From Chloroflexi bacterium HGW-Chloroflexi-2 (GTDB taxonomy: Bacteria; Chloroflexota; Anaerolineae; Anaerolineales; Anaerolineaceae): a stretch of 64,000 nt of DNA. Positions 7,876 through 17,221 of this stretch are shown in pieces. The position numbers were made by a program, and so were the translations under genes. The first letter of the stretch is position 1. Each line of letters starts with the position of its first letter. The notes under the pieces were generated by a model, which saw only the letters and a list, made by a program, of their open reading frames with translations, searched no databases and was not told where the DNA came from. Location of the stretch: positions 62,001 to 126,000 of the forward strand of contig PHBY01000001.1 in assembly GCA_002840735.1 (NCBI GenBank), written 5' to 3'.

Positions 7876-9945
7876 TTATGGTCTCAAAACCAACTTGCCT
7901 GTCTCTTTTTTCATGATTCTTGATGGAGCCAGTTCTATCTCTTTTTCTGGATCAGGCCATGCTGCAATAAAGGATCCGACAACCAGCAGGATGCCACCAT
8001 ACCATAACCAATTAATCAGTGGATTATGGAACACTTTGAAAGTCGCTCCCCGGGATGAAATCTGTTCCCAATTTACTAAAATGACATATAGATCATCTTC
8101 GACAGTACTTCGAACTCCAGCAATCGTCATGGGTTGTTGACTATCGTAATAGAAATCACGTCTTGGATACAATTCTCCGAGATCTTTACCATTTTTGGAT
8201 ACTGAAAGAACTGCTCGGGCTACATTTCGTCCATCAGCCACATCAAATTCGGCCAGGTTCTTGAAGGTAACAGTATATCCAGCCAATGATAAGCTTTCTC
8301 CCGGAGCTATTCTTCCTTGTGTTTCAGTTTGGAAAAACTCAATACCTATAATCCCAATCGCCATAAAAACAACACTCAGATGGATTACATAGCCACCATA
8401 GCGTCTTCGATTTCTTGCAGTTAATTTCCATAACGCCACCAGATAATTCTCACCACTTCTCTTGTGTCTGGCTTTCATTCCACGCCAAAATTCATATATT
8501 GTCACAAATGCTGCCAGAGAAGCAACAGTTAATCCAATCAATGCACCTATACTTCGAATACCTGAAACGAACAAAACTACCAGTAAAATGAGTGATCCAA
8601 TTGCAGGAATCCATAATGCCTTGCCCAAAGTCTTCCAGGTGGAATGTCCCCAGGCAGACAAAGGAGCTATTCCCATTAATAACAATAAACCTGCAAATAG
8701 AGGACCTGTGGTGCTGTTATAGAACGGTGGACCCACAGTAACTTTCTGTCCTGTAAATAATTCAGATATTAATGGGTAAACGGTTCCCCAGAAAACGACT
8801 ACCAAAATACCAATAAACAATAAATTATTAATCAAGAAGAGCGATTCTCTTGATAACAAAGAGGTCATGACGCCTTCTGAACGCAGGTCGTCCCATCTTT
8901 TAATTAAGAATGCCAGCGAAATAATAAAGGAGACGCCAATAAACACAAAGAACATTGGTCCAATTGCACTTTGGGCGAAGGCATGTACCGAAGACAATAC
9001 GCCAGATCGAGTCAGAAATGTGCCGAAAATGACTAATGAGTAGGTTAATATGACCAGGATCATATTCCATCGTTTGAACAAACCTCTTTTCTCCTGGATC
9101 ATGACTGAATGCAAAAATGCTGTACCAGATAACCATGGCATGAAAGCAGCATTTTCTACTGGATCCCAGGCCCAATATCCACCCCATCCAAGCACATCGT
9201 ATGCCCAGCGACTTCCTAAAATTAACCCGATGGATAAAAACATCCAGGCGACCAATGTCCACCTTCTGGTTAAGCGAATCCACCGATCATCTTTTCTACC
9301 AGTTATGAGTGCAGCCATACCAAAAGCATACGGAATGACAAATGAAACAAATCCAAGATAAAGCATAGGAGGATGAATAATCATGCCTGGATGCCTGAGT
9401 AATGGATTCAGACCTCTGCCGTCAAATGGATGGATTAATTGACTACCAGCTGGAGCAAACATAGCCACCAATTCCCCACCGGATGGAAGCGACCAGAATC
9501 TCACAAACGGATTTTCAAAAGCAACGATCATAATCAGGAAAAATGCTAATGTTACAGATGAAACAATAATCACCCAGGGAAGAAAATCAAGATCCCGATC
9601 CCATTTTCTTAGTGTTACTGCTGTTGCAAAAGCAGACATTAACCATGCCCAAAAAACAAGTGATCCAGCTTGCCCGCCCCATAAAGCTGTGACTTTCAAA
9701 TATAAAGGCATTGTGCTGCTGGTAACATTGTAAACGTATTGAACTTCATAATTCTGATTAATTAACAGAATTACGATACTGATCACAGTTAATGTTAAAA
9801 GTGGAAAAGTTAATAAAAGCGCTAATCTAGCACTTTCGACATACTTGTATAAATTTTTTCTTTCACCAATTACCGCCGCTACGATCGCATAGATACTGAC
9901 AAGTAAAGTAATGACCAAAGAGCCATATCCAAGGTTCGGTAACAT
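7876..9945 (-). CDS. ccmF: CcmF haem lyase subunit
   Basis: A 689-residue polytopic membrane protein with about 15 spans, the holocytochrome c synthase core that moves haem from CcmE to apocytochrome. The tryptophan-rich motif WGGYWAWDPVENAAFMPW lies at ~254-271, and conserved haem-ligand histidines are seen in LLRHPGMIIHPPMLYLG (~184-198) and later loops. The C-terminal outer domain (SLAGYTVTFKNL and RSTVEDDLYVIL) is typical of CcmF. It follows ccmE by 29 bases and precedes ccmH. The length matches the family. Confidence 0.96.
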   Translation of the reverse strand: MLPNLGYGSLVITLLVSIYAIVAAVIGERKNLYKYVESARLALLLTFPLLTLTVISIVILLINQNYEVQYVYNVTSSTMPLYLKVTALWGGQAGSLVFWAWLMSAFATAVTLRKWDRDLDFLPWVIIVSSVTLAFFLIMIVAFENPFVRFWSLPSGGELVAMFAPAGSQLIHPFDGRGLNPLLRHPGMIIHPPMLYLGFVSFVIPYAFGMAALITGRKDDRWIRLTRRWTLVAWMFLSIGLILGSRWAYDVLGWGGYWAWDPVENAAFMPWLSGTAFLHSVMIQEKRGLFKRWNMILVILTYSLVIFGTFLTRSGVLSSVHAFAQSAIGPMFFVFIGVSFIISLAFLIKRWDDLRSEGVMTSLLSRESLFLINNLLFIGILVVVFWGTVYPLISELFTGQKVTVGPPFYNSTTGPLFAGLLLLMGIAPLSAWGHSTWKTLGKALWIPAIGSLILLVVLFVSGIRSIGALIGLTVASLAAFVTIYEFWRGMKARHKRSGENYLVALWKLTARNRRRYGGYVIHLSVVFMAIGIIGIEFFQTETQGRIAPGESLSLAGYTVTFKNLAEFDVADGRNVARAVLSVSKNGKDLGELYPRRDFYYDSQQPMTIAGVRSTVEDDLYVILVNWEQISSRGATFKVFHNPLINWLWYGGILLVVGSFIAAWPDPEKEIELAPSRIMKKETGKLVLRP

Positions 9946-9974
9946 AAATTCTCCAATTTGAATTCTGGGGTTAA

Positions 9975-10490
9975 TCAGCTATTTGCTGATTGTTCTGGAA
10001 CTGCTTCTTCGTATTTTGTTGGGCATTTCAATAGTAATTCAGACGCATAAAAAATGCCATCTTCCCCAATTTTACCGGTCATAATTGCCTGGGCTTCATT
10101 TTGTAACAAATCAGGCATCACACCTTCATAAACAACAAAAATGCGATTTGCATCTGGATTGTTAACTGCCTGGTGTAATACCAAAGCCAAACCACCCTGG
10201 GCGTCAATTTCTTTGTTATCACCAGGTACATGCGCTACTTCAAACTTAATGATGAGATTTTCAGTGTCATATTCAATCGTATCGCCTAATACAGCACCAG
10301 AGACTCGAATATCCTTACCGATTATTTCTTCCTGGCGTTCTTTGATTTCATCAACTGTGAGAAAATATTGTGCACCAGCTCTTGTATTGGTGATGATTAA
10401 TAAAATAATCGCAGCAATGATGAGAATTCCGCCAAAGACAAATTTCTTTTGACTGCCTTTTGCAGGTGTTGTTAATGTAGCGTCTTGCAT
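9975..10490 (-). CDS. ccmE: CcmE haem chaperone, CxxxY variant
   Basis: A 171-residue haem chaperone. A membrane anchor at ~18-35 is followed by an OB-fold-like domain with RVSGAVLGDTIEY and GVMPDLLQNEAQAIMTGKI, then the haem-binding motif. Most bacteria have HxxxY; here the motif is CPTKY (Cys156 to Tyr160), the CxxxY form described in archaea and some sulphate reducers. Haem would be bound covalently through Cys156 rather than a histidine. It is the first gene of the ccm operon, with GGAGGTTTC before the ATG. Confidence 0.93.
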   Translation of the reverse strand: MQDATLTTPAKGSQKKFVFGGILIIAAIILLIITNTRAGAQYFLTVDEIKERQEEIIGKDIRVSGAVLGDTIEYDTENLIIKFEVAHVPGDNKEIDAQGGLALVLHQAVNNPDANRIFVVYEGVMPDLLQNEAQAIMTGKIGEDGIFYASELLLKCPTKYEEAVPEQSANS

Positions 10491-10655
10491 GAAACCTCCA
10501 ATGTAACAAAGTTATTTATTACTATTTTTCCATACTGAGATTAATATAGGGTTAAATTTATAATCAATAAAAAATATCTCTATTATCAGAATTACGGAAA
10601 TTATAACATCCAAATATTTCTTAATTAATACGAGATATATTAGAAGTAATTAATA

Positions 10656-11882
10656 TTAGGTCTTTTTCTTCCACTGAATCTGATTTTTTACCAATATGTC
10701 TTCAATCATGTGAATAAAATCGACTTTAGGTGAAAAGATGAATTCACTCGTTTCTAACTGATGTATGATTAATTCAGCAATCTTTAATGCGGATGAAGGT
10801 TTTCCGATGTTTTTTGCATTTTCTGTTGTTTGTCTGAGACATTCTTTTTCGTTAAAAAATAAATGACCTAGAACCTGAATAAATTCATTCGGATTTTTTG
10901 TCCAAAAACCTGCATTTCCATCCTTGACAAATTTTGCATTTCCAGACTCTTGTCCTGGGATAACATCGATTAATATCATTGGTAATCCGGAAGCCAATGC
11001 TTCTGTAACAATTAAACCCCCAGCTTTGGTTATTAATAGATCCGATGCGTGCATGAATTCCGGCATTTGATCAACAAACTCATACAAATGGGTTTCGTGA
11101 TGCCAATCAACTTCTTTTAATTCATTATATAATCTTTGGTCTTTCCCGGTTACGACCGTGAGTTGAAACGGAAACCCAGAATGATTTAAAATATCCAAAT
11201 TCACTTTAAAATGCTCAACGCGTTTACTTCCAACTGCCAGAATTGTGGTGAGATCAGAATTCCAGCCTAGACTTTTTCTGAGCTCTTGTTTTGATTCTGT
11301 CAATTGAAAAATCCTGGGGTTTACAGGAATTCCAATCACACATATATTAGCAGGCTTGACTCCAGCTTCTATCGCTTCGTTACGCACGATTTCTGTAGGA
11401 ACAACTAACCAATCCACCTTATCGTTAAACCAGATTTGATGGACGGTTGCCAGATCTGTGACGATGGTAACCATTGGAATATTTAATCGATGCAAAGACC
11501 TAACAGCAACAAAAGGAGCCTGGTATAAAGGGTATGTATTAATAATGATATCAGGTTCATGCTCTTCGATTACATCATTAATGACCTCAAATAATGAAAC
11601 AACCAGAATGGTTTCGAGAATTGTTACAGGTATGGGTGAATCACTTAAATCATAACCGAACTTGTAAAGCTCAGGAACATCACGAACCCATTTATCATAT
11701 TCACTTTGGGATTCTTTGATGAAAAATGGTGCTTTTTTGTTGTCTAACGGATTGACCAATGAAATTTGATATCTGGCTGGAAATAATTCTTCAATCGCTG
11801 ATTGAATGGCTAAGGATGCACTCCTGTGACCAAATCCTGCATCTGCAGTCAGGATTAGAATTTTCTTTTTTTGTGTTTCCAT
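10656..11882 (-). CDS. MGDG synthase-type diacylglycerol glycosyltransferase
   Basis: A 408-residue GT28/GT-B glycosyltransferase of the monogalactosyldiacylglycerol synthase type. The N-terminal domain begins ILILTADAGFGHRSAS, a lipid-acceptor hallmark. Its donor domain has LLITKAGGLIVTEALASGLP, the nucleotide-sugar binding motif. The likely role is transfer of a hexose to diacylglycerol or a related lipid on the cytoplasmic membrane face. A second copy of the family lies at 42642-43784. No membrane span is present. A ribosome site, GAGG, lies 8 bases upstream. The sugar donor cannot be read from the sequence. Confidence 0.82.
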   Translation of the reverse strand: METQKKKILILTADAGFGHRSASLAIQSAIEELFPARYQISLVNPLDNKKAPFFIKESQSEYDKWVRDVPELYKFGYDLSDSPIPVTILETILVVSLFEVINDVIEEHEPDIIINTYPLYQAPFVAVRSLHRLNIPMVTIVTDLATVHQIWFNDKVDWLVVPTEIVRNEAIEAGVKPANICVIGIPVNPRIFQLTESKQELRKSLGWNSDLTTILAVGSKRVEHFKVNLDILNHSGFPFQLTVVTGKDQRLYNELKEVDWHHETHLYEFVDQMPEFMHASDLLITKAGGLIVTEALASGLPMILIDVIPGQESGNAKFVKDGNAGFWTKNPNEFIQVLGHLFFNEKECLRQTTENAKNIGKPSSALKIAELIIHQLETSEFIFSPKVDFIHMIEDILVKNQIQWKKKT

Positions 11883-11891
11883 ACACGAACC

Positions 11892-12404
11892 TCATTCCTC
11901 AGGTGGAAGATTTCCACCTAGAAAATCTAACAAAATTTTCAGGGCATAATCAGATGATTGTTCTTTAATCTGTGTTCGACTTCCTTCAAACACCTTTTGC
12001 CACGCCCAGGTACCTTTTTCTGAGGATAAACTTATCCAGACCAACCCAACAGGTTTCCCTGGTAATCCCCCTCCAGGACCAGCGATTCCACTGATGGAAA
12101 TGCCAATTAAATTTTCAAATGGAATCTCTTTTGAAAATAATTTTCTGACACCGGTAGACATTTCTAAAACGGTTTCTCTACTCACAGCTCCAAATTTTTT
12201 CAATGTTTTCGGTTTTACACCTAATAAAGATCGCTTGGCTTCATAGGCATATGCACAGACACCACCGATATAGTAATCAGAGGATCCAGGAACGTTCGTG
12301 ATCCGATGGCTAACTAATCCTCCAGTACATGATTCAGCAACAACCAGATTGTAATTCTGTTTTACCAACGAAGGACCAACTTCAACTTCTAATTCTTCCT
12401 GCAT
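11892..12404 (-). CDS. CinA C-terminal domain protein (nicotinamide-nucleotide amidase)
   Basis: A stand-alone CinA C-terminal domain of 170 residues, homologous to the PncC nicotinamide mononucleotide deamidase that recycles NMN to nicotinate mononucleotide. Motifs are VVAESCTGGLVSHRIT near the N-terminus and ISISGIAGPGGG in the middle. The start chosen follows AAGGAGAAATCTG; a longer in-frame start upstream has no ribosome site. The N-terminal molybdopterin-like domain of full CinA is absent. The gene is divergent from the GH1 glycosidase and ends 10 bases before the glycosyltransferase gene. Confidence 0.9.
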   Translation of the reverse strand: MQEELEVEVGPSLVKQNYNLVVAESCTGGLVSHRITNVPGSSDYYIGGVCAYAYEAKRSLLGVKPKTLKKFGAVSRETVLEMSTGVRKLFSKEIPFENLIGISISGIAGPGGGLPGKPVGLVWISLSSEKGTWAWQKVFEGSRTQIKEQSSDYALKILLDFLGGNLPPEE

Positions 12405-12495
12405 CAGATTTCTCCTTATAATATAGAAAACTATAACCTTATTCCAATTATAATTTGCAAACATCTTAATGAAATAATTAGACAAGGAAAAAAAT

Positions 12496-13824
12496 ATGCC
12501 ATCTGCTACATTTCACTTTCCATCCGGATTTTTGTGGGGAACCTCAACTTCTGCCTATCAGGTGGAAGGAAATAATTTAAATACGAATTGGTATCAGTGG
12601 GAGCAGATGCCAAATAAAATTTTTGAGAATCAAACAGCTGGCAAAGCTTGTGATTGGTGGTCTGGTAGATGGAAAGAAGATATGGATCGAGCTGTATTGA
12701 CCCACCAAAATGCGCATCGACTGTCTATTGAATGGAGCCGCATACAACCTGAAATTGACAGATGGGATGAATATTCTTTAGACCATTACAGAGAGATTTT
12801 AAGAGGGCTAAGAGATAGAGGAATTTCCCCACTCATAACCTTGCACCATTTCACAGAACCAATTTGGCTATCCGAAATTGGTGGTTGGGAGAATGATTCT
12901 ATTATTTCCTATTTTGAGAAATTTGTAAGTAAGGTAGCAGAAGGCTTGAAAGAGTATTGCCAATTGTGGATCCCGATCAATGAACCAAACGTCCTTGCCC
13001 ACCAGGCTTATATTGAAGGCAACTTTCCACCTGGTAAAAATAGTTTGCAATCCAGTTTTCATGCATTATCCAATATGATCAAAGCGCATATATCAGCTTA
13101 TACAACAATAAAAAGAATCTCTCCGACGAGTCGAATTGGGACAGCCATAAATTATCGCGCCTTATGGCCAGAAAGTGGGAATAATCCTTTTGATAGATGG
13201 ATGACGAAATTTCTTGACCATCAATTTAATGATTCCTTTATGAATGCCCTCAAGTTCGGCAAATTACAATACGCTCTCAAAAATGAAAAAATTTCCGATG
13301 TTCACGGGAATTATGATTTTATTGGATTAAATTATTATTCAGGGGAAGAAGTAAAATTTGATTTACTGAAACCAAAAGAATTATTTCACCAGAGAACATA
13401 TCCAAAATTATCCGAAATTAGTGAGAATGGTTCTATTGCAAATGTTCCCAATGGCTTCGAAAAAGCAATTCATTGGGCATTAAAATTCAGTTGCCCTATC
13501 ATTATCACCGAAAATGGTATTGAAGACTCAAATGATTTATTGCGACCTCAATATTTGGTAGAACACGTCCATAAAGTTTGGCGAGCAGCTAACTTAAATT
13601 ATCAGATTAAAGGATATTTTCATTGGACGCTTGTAGATAATTTTGAATGGGAACGAGGTTGGTCTCAAAGATTCGGTTTATGGCGGTTGAATTTACAGGA
13701 TCAAACCAGAATTAAAACAAAAAGCGCTGATCTTTATTCACAAATTTGTAAAACCAACTCACTTTCCAGTGAAATGGTAAATAAATTTGCTCCATTGGTT
13801 TATTCAAAAATCTTTCCAGGATAG
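12496..13824 (+). CDS. glycoside hydrolase family 1 beta-glycosidase
   Basis: A 442-residue GH1 enzyme with a single catalytic TIM barrel. It opens FPSGFLWGTSTSAYQVEGN, which forms the substrate-pocket glutamine. The acid/base glutamate is in PINEPN (~165) and the nucleophile glutamate in ITENGIED (~342). The tail has HWTLVDNFEWERGW, the usual aglycone/sugar-contact loop. It lacks a signal peptide and is thus probably a cytoplasmic beta-glucosidase or beta-galactosidase; the sugar specificity is not readable. It is convergent with the histidine kinase gene, with 9 bases between them. Confidence 0.93.
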   Translation: MPSATFHFPSGFLWGTSTSAYQVEGNNLNTNWYQWEQMPNKIFENQTAGKACDWWSGRWKEDMDRAVLTHQNAHRLSIEWSRIQPEIDRWDEYSLDHYREILRGLRDRGISPLITLHHFTEPIWLSEIGGWENDSIISYFEKFVSKVAEGLKEYCQLWIPINEPNVLAHQAYIEGNFPPGKNSLQSSFHALSNMIKAHISAYTTIKRISPTSRIGTAINYRALWPESGNNPFDRWMTKFLDHQFNDSFMNALKFGKLQYALKNEKISDVHGNYDFIGLNYYSGEEVKFDLLKPKELFHQRTYPKLSEISENGSIANVPNGFEKAIHWALKFSCPIIITENGIEDSNDLLRPQYLVEHVHKVWRAANLNYQIKGYFHWTLVDNFEWERGWSQRFGLWRLNLQDQTRIKTKSADLYSQICKTNSLSSEMVNKFAPLVYSKIFPG

Positions 13825-13833
13825 ACAAATCCT

Positions 13834-15222
13834 TTATTTTTTCAGTTCCGGTATTGAAATTATCTTCCTCGGTAATAAAACTGTGAAGGTTGTGCCCACA
13901 CCAATTTCCGAATCAACATGAATACTTCCTTTATGCAGGTTGACAATAAATTGAGAGATAGATAGACCTAATCCAAACCCCGAACTGTGACTTCTGGTGC
14001 GTGATTTTTCTCCTCGATAAAACCGATCAAAAATTTTCTGCAGATCTTTTTTGGCTATACCTGGACCATTATCTTCGATTTTAATCGTTGCACTTTCACC
14101 TTCATTCGCCAATTCAATGATTATTCTTCCACCTTCTGGCGTGTATTGAATGGCATTTCCCAACAAGTTTAGAAGTACCTGCTTTATTCGGTCGCGATCA
14201 CCTTGCATTTCAACTTGATCCATTTTTTGGATTGTAATTGTCATTCGATCTGCGGCTAGCGTTTGAACATGGTGAAAAACTTCGCACAATAATTCATCAA
14301 GGGAGAAAATTTTGATATCCAAAGGCATTTCACCGGCTTCAGCCTGGGAAAGAAACAACAAATTCCCTACCAACCTTGATAACCTGTCAACTTCATTTTC
14401 AATACTGACCAGAGATTCAATATCATATTGTTTATATTTTTTCATCAACCCAACTTCGCCTTTTATCACCGTCAAAGGGGTTCTGAGTTCATGACTGATA
14501 TCTGTTACGAGTTGCTTTTGGGATTGTAATATTTGATCTAACCTGCCAAGTGTTTCGTTGAATGCAAAAATTAATTGGCCAACTTCATCTTCCTTTTGTT
14601 CAGCAGGGATTGGAATCCTTCTTGAAAGATCATACGTTTCGGTAATTTCCTTTGCAAATTCAGTTACTGTCATTAATGGCGTTAGGGTTTGTTTTGTCAT
14701 AATCCAACTGATCAAAGCAGCAACAATTAATGCAATGATCAATAAAATGACAAGAACAATCGCCAATGTTCTGAGCGTGATGTCCACCAAGGTCAAGTCA
14801 ATTGCTACTTGTAAAATTCCCACTGGTCCACGTGAGGTTTCTAATGGGACTGTCAGCACTCTCAGGCGAGTTCCTCCGATATTGCTATTTCGATAAAAAA
14901 TTTGACCCTGTCTCAATCCGTTTTCATCTAAAGCAGCGGAATAAATGCTTGGCTTTGAAAATAATAATTGGTTCGAATTTTTCCAAATCTGGACATATTG
15001 ATTTTCAACAGGCAGGAAATCAAAAATTCTTTCAGAGATAATCTGATTTTCTGGAGTCACACTAAGTCCATCTATGATTCTTTGTGCAGATAAAGAAATT
15101 CGTTGGTCGATCTGATCCAATAAAATTGCATATACAAGACCATAAACCAATAATCCTAATATTGCCAGAACGCCCCCAATCAATCCTGTGAATAATAATG
15201 TCAGTTTTGATTGTAATGACAT
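13834..15222 (-). CDS. sensor histidine kinase, HAMP type
   Basis: A 462-residue membrane kinase. The first helix is at ~8-33, an outer sensor of ~110 residues follows, a second helix lies at ~150-173, then HAMP and HisKA with the phosphorylated His244 in VTDISHELRTPL. The ATPase domain has NLLGNAIQYTPEGG (N box), EDNGPGIAK (G1) and SGFGLGLSI (G2). The outer domain has no recognised ligand-binding motif, so the signal is unknown. Its ATG overlaps the stop codon of the response-regulator gene by one base, so the two form a cognate pair. Confidence 0.95.
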   Translation of the reverse strand: MSLQSKLTLLFTGLIGGVLAILGLLVYGLVYAILLDQIDQRISLSAQRIIDGLSVTPENQIISERIFDFLPVENQYVQIWKNSNQLLFSKPSIYSAALDENGLRQGQIFYRNSNIGGTRLRVLTVPLETSRGPVGILQVAIDLTLVDITLRTLAIVLVILLIIALIVAALISWIMTKQTLTPLMTVTEFAKEITETYDLSRRIPIPAEQKEDEVGQLIFAFNETLGRLDQILQSQKQLVTDISHELRTPLTVIKGEVGLMKKYKQYDIESLVSIENEVDRLSRLVGNLLFLSQAEAGEMPLDIKIFSLDELLCEVFHHVQTLAADRMTITIQKMDQVEMQGDRDRIKQVLLNLLGNAIQYTPEGGRIIIELANEGESATIKIEDNGPGIAKKDLQKIFDRFYRGEKSRTRSHSSGFGLGLSISQFIVNLHKGSIHVDSEIGVGTTFTVLLPRKIISIPELKK

Positions 15223-15902
15223 TACGGTGTTTCGCGCATCACATATCCGACCCCCCGAACGGTGTGAATCAGGCGGATTTCTCCTTTTTCTTCTATTTTC
15301 TGACGTAAATAACGAATATATACGTCAAGCACATTACTTTCACCACCAAAATCATAACCCCAAACACGATCAAATATTACTTCTCGGGTTAATACCTGTC
15401 TGGGATGACGTAAGAATAGTTCAAGTAAATCATACTCTTTTGCAGTCAAATTTATTGTCCTTCCACCACGATTTGCCTGGCGAGTGGAAGTATCTAATAC
15501 CAGGTCAGCCATACTCAAAGTTAATGTTCTTTCAGACTTTGTTCTTCGAAGTAAGGCTCTGATTCGAGCTGTCAATTCCTCAATTTCAAAAGGTTTGACC
15601 ATATAATCATCTACACCCGCATCAAGTCCCATTACCCTATCACTGGTAGTATCTTTTGCAGTGAGCATAATGATAGGGACATTATCTTCTGTCGAACGAA
15701 TTCTGTCACAAAATTCCAGACCATCCATTCCAGGTAACATCCAATCAAGAATAATTAAATCGGGATGGAATTTTGTATATTCATTTATTCCCTTCTCGCC
15801 ATCTAATGCAGTTTCCACATTGTAACCTTCATAAGTTAATGTCCTTTTTAGAACCCTAACAATGGCTTGATCATCTTCGACGATTAAGATCCGCTCATTC
15901 AT
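15222..15902 (-). CDS. OmpR/PhoB-family response regulator
   Basis: A 226-residue two-domain regulator. The receiver has the acidic pair near residues 10-11, phospho-acceptor Asp53 in [12 protein letters not shown], a switch threonine in MLTAKD (~81) and Lys103 in VKPFE. The C-terminal winged helix contains [16 protein letters not shown] and the recognition end [14 protein letters not shown], with RGVGYVM at the end. It is followed directly by its kinase. A strong GGGAGGGA site precedes the ATG. An inverted repeat at 15926-15941 upstream might be an autoregulatory operator (inference). Confidence 0.95.
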   Translation of the reverse strand: MNERILIVEDDQAIVRVLKRTLTYEGYNVETALDGEKGINEYTKFHPDLIILDWMLPGMDGLEFCDRIRSTEDNVPIIMLTAKDTTSDRVMGLDAGVDDYMVKPFEIEELTARIRALLRRTKSERTLTLSMADLVLDTSTRQANRGGRTINLTAKEYDLLELFLRHPRQVLTREVIFDRVWGYDFGGESNVLDVYIRYLRQKIEEKGEIRLIHTVRGVGYVMRETP

Positions 15903-15925
15903 GATCTTCCCTCCCGCAGTAAGTT

Positions 15926-15941
15926 AATTATCTTGATAATT
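15926..15941. promoter_or_regulatory. short inverted repeat upstream of response regulator
   Basis: AATTATC, a two-base gap, then GATAATT forms a perfect seven-base inverted repeat 24-39 bases upstream of the response regulator start. A minus-strand TATAAT lies further upstream at 15968-15973, so the repeat would be in the leader, where an autoregulatory site could sit. It is AT-only apart from one pair and could be chance. Confidence 0.3.
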
Positions 15942-16078
15942 TTTTAAGATTTATTAATAACAGTCTAATTATAGAGTATCTTTAGCAAGTAAAAAAGGGA
16001 AATTGAATTTGATATTTGCAACCTTTCAGGCATTTCCTACTTAAAGAGACTGTTCTCCTGATGCATTATAATCATCAC

Positions 16079-17221
16079 ATGAAAAGTAATGTCATTCAAC
16101 CTGCAATTTTAATTGAAACAACCCGCCAACTTTTGGAAATGATATCCGATTTAAGAAATCAATCATCCATTGGTGTTGATACAGAATCGAATAGTCTCTT
16201 TGAGTACCAGGAAAAAATCTGCCTAATCCAATTTTCCACCATTGAGCAGGATTATTTAGTTGACACGATTAAACTGAAAGAATTATCACCATTAAATGAA
16301 ATTTTTTCATCAGATGCAATTGAAAAAATTTTCCATGCTGCTGAATATGATTTAATGTGCTTGAAAAGGGATTTCCATTTTGAATTCAATAATATTTTTG
16401 ACACCATGATTGCATCAAGAATTCTGGGATTCCGTTCAATTGGATTGCAATCACTACTCAAGGAGTATTTTGATGTCGAAGTTGAAAAGAAATATCAACG
16501 CGCAAATTGGGGAAAGAGACCACTGCCAAATGAGATGCTGCAATATGCACAATGTGATACCCATTATCTGATTGAATTACGAAAGATTCTCCTTGAAAAA
16601 TTGAAACAAGAAAAAAAATGGGAATTAGCTACTGAAGATTTCAATAGAATGACCTGCGTGGATGCATTTGTCAACAACAAAAATAACGATCACTATTGGA
16701 AAATCATAAAAGGCAATTCATTATCACCTCAACAGGAAAATGTTTTAATTGAGATCTACTTCTTAAGAGAAAATCTTGCCAGACAATTAAATCGTCCACC
16801 CTTCAAGGTGTTTGGAAACCAGACAATTGTCGAATTAGCAAAAAAATTGCCCAAAAATGATAATCAATTAAATAATATCAACGGATTATCTCCGAAATTG
16901 ATTCAAAAATATGGTGAACAAATTTTACAAGCAATAACTATTGGCTTAAATCAGGTTTCTAACAATAGAAAAGAGAAAATTCGACCAGATCAACTTTTCT
17001 TACTAAAATACGACGCTTTGAAACATTGGCGAAAGATAAAAGGGATTGAGATGTCGGTTGAATCTGATGTTGTATTACCAAAAGAACATATGGAACAAAT
17101 TGCGCATAAAAAAAATTGTGCGTTATCTGATATTCAAGAAATTATGCAAAATATTCCCTACCGTTTCCAACAATTCGGAAAAGAAATTTATGCAATTATC
17201 GAAAGGATAGAATCAACATGA
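16079..17221 (+). CDS. rnd: RNase D-like 3'-5' exonuclease with HRDC domains
   Basis: About 380 residues. The DEDD exonuclease domain shows GVDTES (Asp34, Glu36), HAAEYDLMCLKRD, and AQCDTHYL for the last acidic residue and tyrosine-type site. This is followed by one clear HRDC domain (RENLARQLNRPPFKVF) and a second HRDC-like helical region at the end. The start chosen is the ATG closest to the expected N-terminus; upstream TTG and ATG codons in frame have no ribosome site either. A role in tRNA 3' maturation or RNA decay is expected. It overlaps the next RNase gene by four bases. Confidence 0.82.
   Translation: MKSNVIQPAILIETTRQLLEMISDLRNQSSIGVDTESNSLFEYQEKICLIQFSTIEQDYLVDTIKLKELSPLNEIFSSDAIEKIFHAAEYDLMCLKRDFHFEFNNIFDTMIASRILGFRSIGLQSLLKEYFDVEVEKKYQRANWGKRPLPNEMLQYAQCDTHYLIELRKILLEKLKQEKKWELATEDFNRMTCVDAFVNNKNNDHYWKIIKGNSLSPQQENVLIEIYFLRENLARQLNRPPFKVFGNQTIVELAKKLPKNDNQLNNINGLSPKLIQKYGEQILQAITIGLNQVSNNRKEKIRPDQLFLLKYDALKHWRKIKGIEMSVESDVVLPKEHMEQIAHKKNCALSDIQEIMQNIPYRFQQFGKEIYAIIERIEST

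Noticed and set aside
8900-9283. Open frame of 127 codons inside ccmF on the same strand
   Set aside because: It runs in another frame of a clear CcmF gene, shows no domain and has no ribosome site.
16016-16078. TTG and ATG starts extending the RNase D-like protein
   Set aside because: The extra residues precede the expected domain start and have no ribosome site; kept only as an alternative.
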